NCBI GenBank assembly: GCA_030617525.1
Contig: JAUWVG010000058.1
Span: 1 to 9,147, forward strand
Reading direction: 5' to 3'
From: Candidatus Aminicenantota bacterium
Lineage (GTDB): Bacteria > Acidobacteriota > Aminicenantia > Aminicenantales > Aminicenantaceae
Length of the DNA: 9,147 nt
Shown: piece by piece, positions 1 to 6,047 of the stretch
Numbering within the stretch: the first letter of the stretch is position 1
How the letters are laid out: the number at the start of each line of letters is the position of its first letter
The notes under the pieces: model-generated
Seen by the model: the letters and a program-made list of their open reading frames with translations, nothing else
What the model was told of the DNA's origin: nothing
The model's database searches: none
Made by a program: the position numbers and the translations under genes

Positions 1-939
1 TTCAAATTCAGGGCCTTCTGCTTCACAATTTTTAACCACATAATACCGTGAACAATGGAGAAAACAGTTGAAACAGGATTTATTCTTAACCTTGTATTCG
101 GAGGCCAATTTCTGTCCGGAAATCTTTTCCAGATAATCACACACGCCCTTTTGAAAGTGGTTCGTAGGGAGGATACCAAGACCGTTGAGATCGGACATCA
201 ACATTGTTGTCCCCATGTCATACCGCTTCTGATACTCCGGATGGATCTGAATATTTTTTTCCATTTTTTGGACTTCACTGAGGAATCCAAGAGGATCAGC
301 CACTTCATGAGAAAGAACCCCCCGGACCGCAATGGCTTTAAGGTTCTTTGAGCCCATTATCGCTCCCATCCCTGTACGCCCATTAACTCTGTTTCCACTG
401 GACACAATTGAGGCAAAGTGGACCTGATGTTCTCCAGCAGGACCAATAGCCGCCACCTGAACCGCAAAGTCTTTTAGGTCCGTTCGAATCGCTTGAGTGG
501 TTTCGATAACGGTAGTCCCTGCTAATTCCGGACATTCGATAAACTGCACACCTTGATCTGATATTTTCACGTAGGAAAGACCTTCCGCTCTTCCTGTCAA
601 TATTATCTGATCAAAGCCCGTCGCTTTCATTTCTGCTGCAAACTGTCCTCCTGCTGCGGAATCACCAAGGATTCCTGTCATAGGAGATCTGGCGGTCACT
701 GTATAGTATGCCGATGCAGGAACAAGTGAACCTGTTAGAGGCCCCACTCCAAAGATCAGGATATTTTTCGGATCAAGAGGATCACAGCTGAAATCAAGTT
801 CCTCATAAAGTCTTTTTGTGTTGGCCGCACGACCTCCAATAACAGATTTGATCCATTTCGAGCTCAGTTCTTCGATACAAAATCTGCGTTCTGTCAGATC
901 AATTCGCAGGATTCGACCGCCATATCCATATTTAAGCAT
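1..939 (-). CDS. Aldehyde:ferredoxin oxidoreductase, tungsten-pterin family, N-terminal 313 residues (runs off window)
   Basis: Reading the minus strand from the ATG at 937-939 gives an uninterrupted 313-codon frame to the window edge. Seen: an N-terminus of the type YGYGGRILRIDLT, then GPLTGS and SPMTGILGDSAAGGQFAAE, the strongly conserved GRTGMGAIMGSKNLKAI (residues 187-203), and a CxxCxxxC motif at C289, C292 and C296, followed by GPEFE at the very edge. Known for the family: the first two domains hold the bis-pterin tungsten cofactor and these three Cys plus one near the C-terminus bind a [4Fe-4S] cluster, so the fourth ligand lies outside the window. Members oxidise aldehydes to carboxylates with ferredoxin as acceptor; the substrate cannot be told from sequence. 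The start overlaps the end of the upstream ferredoxin gene by 8 nt and has GGAG upstream, indicating translational coupling. The full protein is usually about 600 residues. Confidence 0.95.
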   Translation of the reverse strand, partial: MLKYGYGGRILRIDLTERRFCIEELSSKWIKSVIGGRAANTKRLYEELDFSCDPLDPKNILIFGVGPLTGSLVPASAYYTVTARSPMTGILGDSAAGGQFAAEMKATGFDQIILTGRAEGLSYVKISDQGVQFIECPELAGTTVIETTQAIRTDLKDFAVQVAAIGPAGEHQVHFASIVSSGNRVNGRTGMGAIMGSKNLKAIAVRGVLSHEVADPLGFLSEVQKMEKNIQIHPEYQKRYDMGTTMLMSDLNGLGILPTNHFQKGVCDYLEKISGQKLASEYKVKNKSCFNCFLHCSRYYVVKNCEAEGPEFE

Positions 940-1453
940 GCCGAGCTCTCCACTTCTTTCGTATTTTTAATCCCTGTTCCTTAAGAAACCATTGTTGTTT
1001 TTGACTAACGTTTTTCCTTTTCGTCTTTTTGAAAGCCCCGGACAGTGAAACAGATTGTGCTTGATTTTGTTGAATAAACTCGATGGCACCTTCAGAGCAT
1101 GCTTCGACGCACTTTGGTTTCCCACCGCAGAGGTCACAGACATAGACAATATCGTCATGAATTTCTATTGCACCGATAGGACAGAGTTTTTCACATATCC
1201 CACACAATGTGCAGACTGTCGGTGAAATAATAATCTGTCCATCTTTCCCAAGACTCATGGCATTGTCAGGGCAGCGCATACAGTACCGCTCTTGACATTG
1301 GTTGCATACAACCGGCCCATCCAATCCTAACTCATAGAGGCTCAACACCTTGATCCTGGATTTTTGCCTGTTGATCCGCCCTGTATGGAAAAAAGCACAG
1401 GCCACTTCACATCTTCTGCAGCCTGTGCACTTTGTCAAATCAACTTTAATCAT
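932..1453 (-). CDS. Four-cluster [4Fe-4S] ferredoxin-type electron transfer subunit of the AOR
   Basis: The protein has 173 residues and sixteen Cys arranged as four cluster motifs: C9/12/15/19, C50/53/58/61, C81/84/87/91 and C106/109/115/119. This is the plan of DMSO-reductase B-subunit/HycB-like proteins and of the small subunits that partner tungsten oxidoreductases (WorS/PF1479 type). Such subunits wire electrons from the catalytic subunit to ferredoxin or another acceptor. The first motif is CxxCxxCxxxC followed by A rather than the classical CP, and the second has CxxC before the Pro (C58-x2-C61-P), as expected for this family. After residue 127 comes a roughly 45-residue Lys/Arg-rich tail without Cys, which is unusual and could be a docking segment. 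The gene begins 14 nt after the TIGR04076-like gene with no strong Shine-Dalgarno, and its stop overlaps the AOR start (ATGCTTAA), so all three genes are probably cotranscribed. Confidence 0.93.
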   Translation of the reverse strand: MIKVDLTKCTGCRRCEVACAFFHTGRINRQKSRIKVLSLYELGLDGPVVCNQCQERYCMRCPDNAMSLGKDGQIIISPTVCTLCGICEKLCPIGAIEIHDDIVYVCDLCGGKPKCVEACSEGAIEFIQQNQAQSVSLSGAFKKTKRKNVSQKQQWFLKEQGLKIRKKWRARHA

Positions 1454-1467
1454 GGGATGTTCGTATC

Positions 1468-1740
1468 TCAGTCCACCTCTTCCAATCTATACTGAACGAG
1501 GCCCTTGGGATCAGGACAGGAAAAATTTTTGACATCTTTCACCCAATGTCCTTCTTTAAGGTCTTTTTTTTCTGAAAATATCGGAAAAATCGGCATCATA
1601 CTTTGTAGAGCCCATATACAAACAAACTGATCCTCAGGGATCGTGAGCTTGGAGTTCTCCACGTAGAAATAATCGCCGACTTTGACCGGAAGATTACAGT
1701 AACCGTTAATTCTTTCCACAGTGATCTTGATTTTTGACAT
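1468..1740 (-). CDS. Small TIGR04076-like protein of unknown function, first gene of the AOR cluster
   Basis: The protein has 90 residues. The pattern KIKITVERINGYC...VGDYFYVENSKLTIPED...CIWALQSMMPIF...FSCPDP.GLVQYRLEE resembles the TIGR04076 family: a short beta-rich protein with a Cys after the first strand, a 'G(D/Q)xF' turn, a central 'C.WAL' helix and a late Cys. Three Cys (C15, C41 and C74 by counting) are spread along the chain rather than in a cluster motif. No signal peptide or membrane segment is visible. The biochemical role of the family is not established to my knowledge. The 14-nt spacing to the ferredoxin gene suggests a role linked to the tungsten oxidoreductase, such as maturation or substrate or redox sensing; that is inference. 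A GAGG ribosome binding site stands 8-9 nt before the ATG. Family assignment is from memory of the motif pattern and should be treated as probable. Confidence 0.72.
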   Translation of the reverse strand: MSKIKITVERINGYCNLPVKVGDYFYVENSKLTIPEDQFVCIWALQSMMPIFPIFSEKKDLKEGHWVKDVKNFSCPDPKGLVQYRLEEVD

Positions 1741-1854
1741 TTTTGTCCTCGCCTAAATATCCTCAATGAATTCCGTCTATTTTGTCAAAAAGAACAGGAA
1801 CACGCAAGCTCTGTAAAGAAGTTTTTCTTCCGATTAGTTGATGCAGTTTATGAA

Positions 1855-1999
1855 AAGGATTCGAGGATTCAAGGTTCAAGGATTCAAGTGCTTTTTTAAA
1901 CAATTTAAGATGCAAAGGATTCAAGGGTTCAAGGACCTTTTCTTCATAATTCTTAATCATTTTACTCGACCCCCTGAATCCCTGACCCCTAGAATCCTT
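1855..1999. repeat. GGATTCAAGG-type repeat with imperfect inverted ends in the gap between the receptor gene and the AOR cluster
   Basis: The 315-bp gap 1741-2055 contains no convincing gene. From 1855 to 1888 the sequence is a chain of 7-8-bp units (AAGGATTC, GAGGATTC, AAGGTTC, AAGGATTC). More units follow at 1915-1934, and the right end 1965-1999 reads, on the opposite strand, AAGGATTCTAGGGGTCAGGG and so on. The left arm (1855-1888) and right arm (1965-1999) are thus imperfect inverted repeats about 35 bp long, which could fold into a long irregular hairpin. An 82-codon minus-strand frame through it (1763-2011) has the low-complexity composition expected of translated repeat and is not called. 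At 1783-1788 the minus strand has a perfect TTGACA, but no good -10 follows at normal spacing, so the AOR promoter is unresolved. A 6-bp stem (GCTGAA/TTCAGC, 2022-2050, loop 17) just past the receptor gene is too weak to call a terminator. Confidence 0.7.
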
Positions 2000-2055
2000 A
2001 AAATCTACCACCTCTTTTGGAGCTGAACCTATAATTAGTATTTCTTCAGCGGGGG

Positions 2056-4281
2056 TTACAAAGAAAAGGAGACTTTGAGGACGAAGCCTCTTCCCGGAGC
2101 GTCCACTCCCAGCTCATCGGCTGAAAACCTGTAGGTCTGGTCAAACAGATTTTGAACGATAGCATGTAATGTCACTTTTGAACTGAACTTGTATCCAAAA
2201 ATGGTGTTAACAAGGGAGTAGCCGTCGATTTCTTTTTCTAAAGGCCCCGGATTTTTGTGAGACGCAGCCAGTGTCACTTTTGGTTCCAGCCAAAATCTCC
2301 CTAGTGAAAATTTGGTCCAGAGCCGCAGTCGTGATGAGGGGATATAATTGAGATATGTATCTGAATCTTTTTCACGACCTTTAATATGATGAAAATTGAC
2401 ATATAGTTCCACATCTTTGAAAACTGAAAGATAAAATTCACCTTCTAGACCCGAAATGCGTGCCTGAGAAAGATTCCTGTAAAAAAATTCTTCTTCAACC
2501 AATCCGGAATATTTTTGGATCATATTGCTGATAGAATTGCTGAATCCATAAATTGACGCAAAAAATTTATCATGAAGGTACCTCAAACCTATATCAAGGT
2601 TAAGGCTTTTCTCGGGCTCCAGGTCCAGATTCCCAAATACTGTCCCTCGACCGGTCAATCCTGTATAAAACAGTTCGGAAATCGAGGGGAAACGGAATGA
2701 ACGACCGACATTGACTAAAAGCGATAGACGGGAGCTTAATTGAATTTCTGAACCAAAATAGGCTGTCAAAGATTGATCTTTCCTGGATATTCGATTCTTT
2801 AACATGTCAAGATTGCTTGTTTTGATCAAATCGAATCTTGCACCCATATTAAAAGTTACAGAAGGAAGAAGAGAAATTTTATTATCGATATACAGTCCAA
2901 AATTTTGTCTTTGGGCATCTTGAAGCGAAAATTCATCTATTTGGGACGTTACGTTTTCATTCTCGTCATATGTCCATTCTTTGTTGCTGTCTTCGAGACC
3001 TCCTCGTCCGAAAAAGTCGATGCCAAAACTCAGGATATGATTTTCAGCCACATCTTTGTTTCCTCTAATTTTGAATCCGTAGTTGGTCCCCTCAACTTTT
3101 GCCAAATTTCTTTTTTGAACGGATAAAGATTCTCTTAAATTATCTTTTTGGGTCTCAAGAAAGGAGCGCATGACAAAAATAGATGCGCTTAACTTATCAA
3201 GATAAAATTTGTTTTTAACTTCATAACCTAGAGTAAAAAAAGTGTTTCTTTCGTCAGGGTACCACCGCGGCTTTAGTCTTGAGGTGGGACTTGGTTTACC
3301 GATATCGATGCCCTGGTAGTGAAAAGCTGTCATATAAAGCTTGGAATTATTTCCCTCTCTGTTCATTTTAAAAAGAATGTCATAATCTGAATACTGTGAC
3401 TGTTCAATTTTTCCTGATGGAGCGGTATAATCATCGGCCTTTTTTCCATTAACTCCCAGCATAAATCCAAATTGTCCTAGAGAGCCAGAAATATTTGCCG
3501 ATCCGGCTCTCTCATTCTTGACTGTATTATAACCGAGCTGGAAACTTCCCTTAAATGGAGTATTGGCGTCTGGTGATTTTGTTACAATGTTAATGATTCC
3601 TCCAACAGCTCCCGAGCCATAAAATACAGAATATGGCCCTCTGTTTACCTCAATATGATCAATATTGTTGAGATTGATAAAAGAGGCACTTGCCCCGATC
3701 CGCCTTTCGGAAGTGATGCGAACTCCATCTAATAAGAGAAGAATTCTGTGTTCGGCCAGACCCCGTATCGCCGGCACCATGGAATACCCCCCTTTTCCCA
3801 CAACGGCAACGCCGGGTATTTTTTCCACAGCTTCTGCGACATTTGCCGTGCCCAACTCCGAGAGAACACTGCTTGGAAGAATGGTGCGGTGTGAAGGAAG
3901 GTTGATGTCAATAATGGAATCGGCTTCAGCCGTGACCATGACTTCTTCCTTAATTATCAATATTATGGGATTATTGGACATCAAGACAATATCGAGGGCT
4001 TTTCCCTTCTGCTCTATGAGATTAATCTCCTCACTGAGAGGGATATAGTCCGGATGGGAAAACAGGAGGAGAATTCTTTCTCCAACTAGATTCTCAAGAA
4101 CAAGTGTTCCATCACTCTGTGTCTGAGCTGTGATAGATGTATTGACAACTTCCACATGAACACTCTCAATCGGCTTTCCAGCCTGATCAATGACGCGAAT
4201 CTTGATCGATTCGTCAGGATTCGAATAGAGAAAAATTGCGAATAAGAGCAACGATACAATACAAATCATACGTCGATTCAT
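2056..4281 (-). CDS. TonB-dependent outer-membrane receptor with N-terminal carboxypeptidase-regulatory-like domain
   Basis: The protein has 741 residues. Seen in order: a signal peptide (residues 1-20, MNRR then a hydrophobic run); a beta-sandwich domain of the CarboxypepD_reg/CarboxypepD_reg-like type (about 25-101, IKIRVIDQAGKPIESVHVEV then SDGTLVLENL); a TonB-box-like EEVMVTA (112-118); a plug domain (about 125-238) with AIRGL..HRILLLLDGVR and IEVNRGPYSVFYGSGAVGGI; and a 22-strand-type barrel to the C-terminus, including FRFPSISELFY, LEPEKSLNLDIGLRY and a final strand ending VLKVSFSL. This is a complete receptor for active import of a scarce ligand (iron chelate, haem, corrinoid or other metal complex); the ligand is not identifiable from sequence. 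Its ATG directly follows the TAA of the DUF4405-like gene with no spacer, so the two are cotranslated. No TonB/ExbBD or periplasmic binding protein gene is in the window. Confidence 0.95.
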   Translation of the reverse strand: MNRRMICIVSLLLFAIFLYSNPDESIKIRVIDQAGKPIESVHVEVVNTSITAQTQSDGTLVLENLVGERILLLFSHPDYIPLSEEINLIEQKGKALDIVLMSNNPIILIIKEEVMVTAEADSIIDINLPSHRTILPSSVLSELGTANVAEAVEKIPGVAVVGKGGYSMVPAIRGLAEHRILLLLDGVRITSERRIGASASFINLNNIDHIEVNRGPYSVFYGSGAVGGIINIVTKSPDANTPFKGSFQLGYNTVKNERAGSANISGSLGQFGFMLGVNGKKADDYTAPSGKIEQSQYSDYDILFKMNREGNNSKLYMTAFHYQGIDIGKPSPTSRLKPRWYPDERNTFFTLGYEVKNKFYLDKLSASIFVMRSFLETQKDNLRESLSVQKRNLAKVEGTNYGFKIRGNKDVAENHILSFGIDFFGRGGLEDSNKEWTYDENENVTSQIDEFSLQDAQRQNFGLYIDNKISLLPSVTFNMGARFDLIKTSNLDMLKNRISRKDQSLTAYFGSEIQLSSRLSLLVNVGRSFRFPSISELFYTGLTGRGTVFGNLDLEPEKSLNLDIGLRYLHDKFFASIYGFSNSISNMIQKYSGLVEEEFFYRNLSQARISGLEGEFYLSVFKDVELYVNFHHIKGREKDSDTYLNYIPSSRLRLWTKFSLGRFWLEPKVTLAASHKNPGPLEKEIDGYSLVNTIFGYKFSSKVTLHAIVQNLFDQTYRFSADELGVDAPGRGFVLKVSFSL

Positions 4282-4791
4282 TTATACCTCAAAGCAGTCG
4301 AGGGTATCTTGGTGTTTTTTTATTTCCAAGAAATGGATGGCTGTTGGGTTGGTGCTGTCCTGAAGTGATATACTCTTATGAACTCGCGGTTTGTACTTTA
4401 TTGCTTCTCTCCATTCCAGCAATTTATTAAAAGGAAACCATTGGAAACTAGAAAAGATCAGAAGAATTCCAACAATAAGTATTGCCAGACAAAATTCTTT
4501 TTTAAAGACGAGCTTCTTTGTTAATTTGTTTTTTAGATAAGCACAGAATACTTTCCAGTTATAGATCATATGGAAAACAATGAAAACAATGAATAAAATA
4601 GAGAAAGTGATGTGCATTCCTCTCCAGGCTTCTCTTGATAGCAAAAGCAACTTCCAGTTGATTTCTCTGGCAATCTCGCCTGAGGGAGAAACATAGAGGC
4701 ATATTCCGGATAGCAGGAGAATGATGAATGATAAGAATGTAGTGAAAGATATGAATGCTTTGGTGTTGAACTTATTTTTATGAAAGGACAT
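4282..4791 (-). CDS. DUF4405-like integral membrane protein (cytochrome-b-like three/four-helix)
   Basis: The protein has 169 residues. Membrane helices are visible at about 12-34, 58-78 and 101-118. Between the first two lies a stretch SGICLYVSPSGEIAREINW..LLLSREAWRGMH, followed by H74-MIYNWKVF in helix 2. The order 'SG..LY..P.G.....W....L....W...H.......H...NWK' matches the DUF4405 family. H60 and H74 are 14 residues apart in the second helix, a spacing compatible with haem ligation as in cytochrome b561/formate-dehydrogenase gamma-like proteins; haem binding is inference. The C-terminal 40 residues are hydrophilic. An AGGAG site lies 7 nt before the ATG. Its tight coupling to the TonB-dependent receptor suggests a shared function, for example reductive handling of an imported metal or chelate at the inner membrane. 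The family's function is not established, so no gene name is given. Confidence 0.78.
   Translation of the reverse strand: MSFHKNKFNTKAFISFTTFLSFIILLLSGICLYVSPSGEIAREINWKLLLLSREAWRGMHITFSILFIVFIVFHMIYNWKVFCAYLKNKLTKKLVFKKEFCLAILIVGILLIFSSFQWFPFNKLLEWREAIKYKPRVHKSISLQDSTNPTAIHFLEIKKHQDTLDCFEV
4286..4290 (-). promoter_or_regulatory. Ribosome binding site of the receptor gene, inside the end of the upstream gene
   Basis: On the minus strand the junction reads TTT GAG GTA TAA ATG. The GAGGT Shine-Dalgarno sits in the last Glu-Val codons of the DUF4405-like protein, and the receptor ATG abuts the stop codon. This decides the receptor start and implies that ribosomes finishing the first gene can restart on the second. 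Confidence 0.75.
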
Positions 4792-4831
4792 AGAGCACTC
4801 CTTAATAAAAAATATATCCGATAATTAATGC

Positions 4832-4848
4832 GGAGGGTTGATTCCTCC
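4832..4848 (-). other. Small GGAGG/CCTCC hairpin in the leader of the DUF4405-receptor operon
   Basis: GGAGG (4832-4836) pairs with CCTCC (4844-4848) across a 7-nt loop, about 40 nt ahead of the DUF4405 start codon. On the transcript the upstream arm is itself a perfect Shine-Dalgarno with no start codon after it. It may be a decoy or regulatory structure, or chance; there is no U-run, so it is not an intrinsic terminator. Confidence 0.3.
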
Positions 4849-4903
4849 TAGGCTATTTATGAACATCTTCGTAAATGAGAGAATTAAATTTAAAGAGCAT
4901 AAT

Positions 4904-4930
4904 AATTATACAATAATTTACGTAAGTCAA
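4904..4930 (-). promoter_or_regulatory. Candidate promoter and palindromic operator for the DUF4405-receptor operon
   Basis: On the minus strand a TTGACT (4925-4930) resembles a -35 element. A perfect TATAAT (4905-4910) follows, but only 14 nt later, shorter than the usual 16-18; a poorer AATTAT lies at 17 nt. Overlapping the TATAAT is a perfect 6-3-6 inverted repeat, AATTAT-ACA-ATAATT (4904-4918). A further 7-bp inverted pair, CGTAAAT (4870-4876) and ATTTACG (4916-4922), brackets the region. A repressor site over the -10 would fit a TonB-dependent receptor operon, which is commonly metal-regulated. The match to a canonical Fur box is poor and AT-richness makes chance palindromes likely. Confidence 0.35.
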
Positions 4931-4973
4931 GAGAATCTTCTCGACAACTTCATCATATAGGATTTCTTTTTCC

Positions 4974-5060
4974 AGTCACCACATTCTCTGCGATAGTTCG
5001 TGATGAACTTCATACATCGACGTCTCGCATCTGTGGCGCCCTCGTAAATAATCCAGGCTA
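4974..5060. repeat. Dispersed repeat, copy A (truncated; right-hand ~87 bp only)
   Basis: This aligns with the right end of the two longer copies at 6045-6376 and 8676-8999. Shared segments include GTCACCACA-TCTCTGCGAT, GTTCGTGATGAACTTCAT and CTCGCATCTGTGGC, ending in AATAATCCAGGCTA. A gap of about 5 bp replaces the ACTCG seen in the other copies. Nothing to the left of 4974 matches the other copies, so the left three quarters are missing. Its last three bases (CTA) are the complement of the folK stop codon. Confidence 0.85.
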
Positions 5061-5555
5061 ATCAGACCGATATTTTCTTATTTCTGACGGATCATCATTA
5101 TCCAAAGCCAAAGATTCAATGGTTTTCATCAGAACGGGATGCACAACACCGGGATCCATTTCTCTCAAGGGAACTAACACAAAATTTCTCTTATGCATTT
5201 GGGGGTGTGGAATTTGTAATCGGGGAGTCTGCTGAATTAACTCTCCAGCAAGAATAATATCAATATCGATTTCGCGCGGCCCTTTTGGGATGGATTTTAA
5301 ACGACCCAATTTTGTTTCAATTTTTTTTATGATATCAAGAAGCTCGTCAGGAAGCAGTCCGGTAAACACTTCGAGCATCTGATTCAGAAACCATGGTTGA
5401 GACAAATAATCTACGGGTTGAGTTTCATAGATCGAAGAAGACCTTAAGATTTTGATATGTTCTTTTTCTAGAAGAAAACAAGAATCACTCAAATTCTTTT
5501 CTCTGTCACCGATATTACTCCCTAAGCTCAGAAAGTATTTCATCATCGAGTTCAT
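5058..5555 (-). CDS. folK: 2-amino-4-hydroxy-6-hydroxymethyldihydropteridine pyrophosphokinase (HPPK)
   Basis: The protein has 165 residues, close to the usual 155-165. It transfers pyrophosphate from ATP to 6-hydroxymethyl-7,8-dihydropterin, the step before dihydropteroate synthase in folate biosynthesis, in the cytoplasm. Seen: SLGSNIGDR (10-18), YETQPVDYLSQPWFLNQ (43-59, pterin pocket and loop), GPREIDIDIIL (92-102) with the Mg-binding pair D97/D99, and IPHPQMHKRNFVLVPL (115-130) with H117 and R123. All key residues are present. Three Met lie at 1, 4 and 5; the first is used here because TGGAA stands about 8 nt upstream, but M4 or M5 would also give a full domain. folP and folB are not adjacent. 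The TAG stop codon is formed by the tip of repeat copy A, yet the protein is full length. Confidence 0.95.
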   Translation of the reverse strand: MNSMMKYFLSLGSNIGDREKNLSDSCFLLEKEHIKILRSSSIYETQPVDYLSQPWFLNQMLEVFTGLLPDELLDIIKKIETKLGRLKSIPKGPREIDIDIILAGELIQQTPRLQIPHPQMHKRNFVLVPLREMDPGVVHPVLMKTIESLALDNDDPSEIRKYRSD

Positions 5556-5603
5556 AAAATTTCCAGTTGTTTGCTTGAGTATATCAATACGCTCAATGAG
5601 AAA

Positions 5604-5684
5604 CTATTGTTTATCGGATTTACTCAAATTCATAAATGAATTTTCCTCAAAATACCTCTCGATTTTTCTGTTGATTTCTGCCAT
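5604..5684 (-). pseudogene. 26-codon frame ending in TAG, in phase with folK (possible leader peptide or broken N-terminal extension)
   Basis: An ATG at 5682-5684 opens 26 codons (MAEINRKIERYFEENSFMNL then SKSDKQ) ending at TAG 5604-5606. The same reading frame then continues for 16 sense codons, FLIERIDILKQTTGNF, straight into the folK ATG. A single CAG-to-TAG change would join everything into one frame with protein-like, helical composition. No Shine-Dalgarno precedes this ATG, and it overlaps a possible -10 element, so translation is doubtful. Alternatives are chance or a remnant of an older gene. Confidence 0.2.
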
Positions 5685-5690
5685 TATAAT
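5683..5690. promoter_or_regulatory. Palindromic ATTATAAT, candidate shared -10 for divergent transcription of folK and the 116-residue gene
   Basis: ATTATAAT is its own reverse complement, so a TATAAT hexamer can be read on both strands (plus 5685-5690, minus 5683-5688). Transcription to the right would start at about 5697, the ATG of the plus-strand gene, giving a leaderless or nearly leaderless message. Transcription to the left would give folK a leader of about 120 nt. No strong -35 is seen on either side. Confidence 0.35.
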
Positions 5691-5696
5691 AAGAAA

Positions 5697-6047
5697 ATGC
5701 AGAAAATCGAAAAGTGGAGAATGCAAGAGCTCGCCATAGTTCTCAACCAGTTGATTGAATTGTTAAAACGCGGCAATCATACAGAATGGGCGAATGTCTT
5801 CTCGCACTATTATTATGAATCGCAAAAACTTCTTCTCAGAAAAGAGTTCGATCTCAATGATTTGAAGAAGCTCCTTCAGAATATCGGCAACTGCTTCATA
5901 GGTTCCAGTTCTTTCAGGAATCTTACGCTCTGGCAGGACAATCAAGACAGGAGTGAATTTTTAAATAAGGAATTCAATCAAGTCCGTTCAAGGCTGTTGG
6001 TAATTCTAGCTCAGATGGAAAATCAGTCTGTAGAGTATGTCAATTAG
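5697..6047 (+). CDS. Small protein of unknown function (possibly DUF6966-like)
   Basis: The protein has 116 residues, is helical, and has no signal peptide or membrane segment. Seen: an N-terminal helix with LAIVLNQLIELLKRG; then WANVFSHYYYESQKLL with aromatic residues; a helix DLNDLKKLLQNI; and the distinctive NCFIGSSSFRNLTLWQDN (about 65-82), a Ser-rich turn flanked by hydrophobic and aromatic residues; then a C-terminal helix VRSRLLVILAQM. The pattern 'L..LL..G....WA..F..........L..L...I...F.G..SF..L.L' recalls DUF6966 proteins, but I could not verify this. The only plus-strand gene in the centre of the window, it diverges from folK with 141 nt between the start codons. The first ATG is used; the second (M9) has GGAG only 1 nt upstream, too close for a normal site. 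Its TAG stop codon leads directly into repeat copy B. Confidence 0.65.
   Translation: MQKIEKWRMQELAIVLNQLIELLKRGNHTEWANVFSHYYYESQKLLLRKEFDLNDLKKLLQNIGNCFIGSSSFRNLTLWQDNQDRSEFLNKEFNQVRSRLLVILAQMENQSVEYVN

Noticed and set aside
55..351. 98-codon plus-strand frame near the left edge
   Set aside because: It is antisense to the AOR coding frame, whose conserved motifs are unmistakable.
1763..2011. 82-codon minus-strand frame in the gap between the receptor and AOR cluster
   Set aside because: It is the translation of the GGATTCAAGG-type repeat and its inverted arm, with low-complexity FKDSRGQGFRG-like composition and no ribosome binding site.
2022..2050. Intrinsic terminator after the receptor gene
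   Set aside because: The 6-bp stem has a 17-nt loop and no U-run; it is too weak to call.
3665..4048. 127-codon plus-strand frame antisense to the receptor gene
   Set aside because: It overlaps the highly conserved plug domain on the other strand and shows no recognisable domain or translation signal.
4904..4918. Fur box
   Set aside because: The palindrome is AT-only at its arms and fits the GATAAT-based Fur consensus poorly; kept only as a generic candidate operator.
5604..5606. Pyrrolysine or programmed read-through at the TAG upstream of folK
   Set aside because: FolK is complete from its own ATG, no structural signal was recognised, and TAG is used as an ordinary stop for folK and the 116-residue gene.
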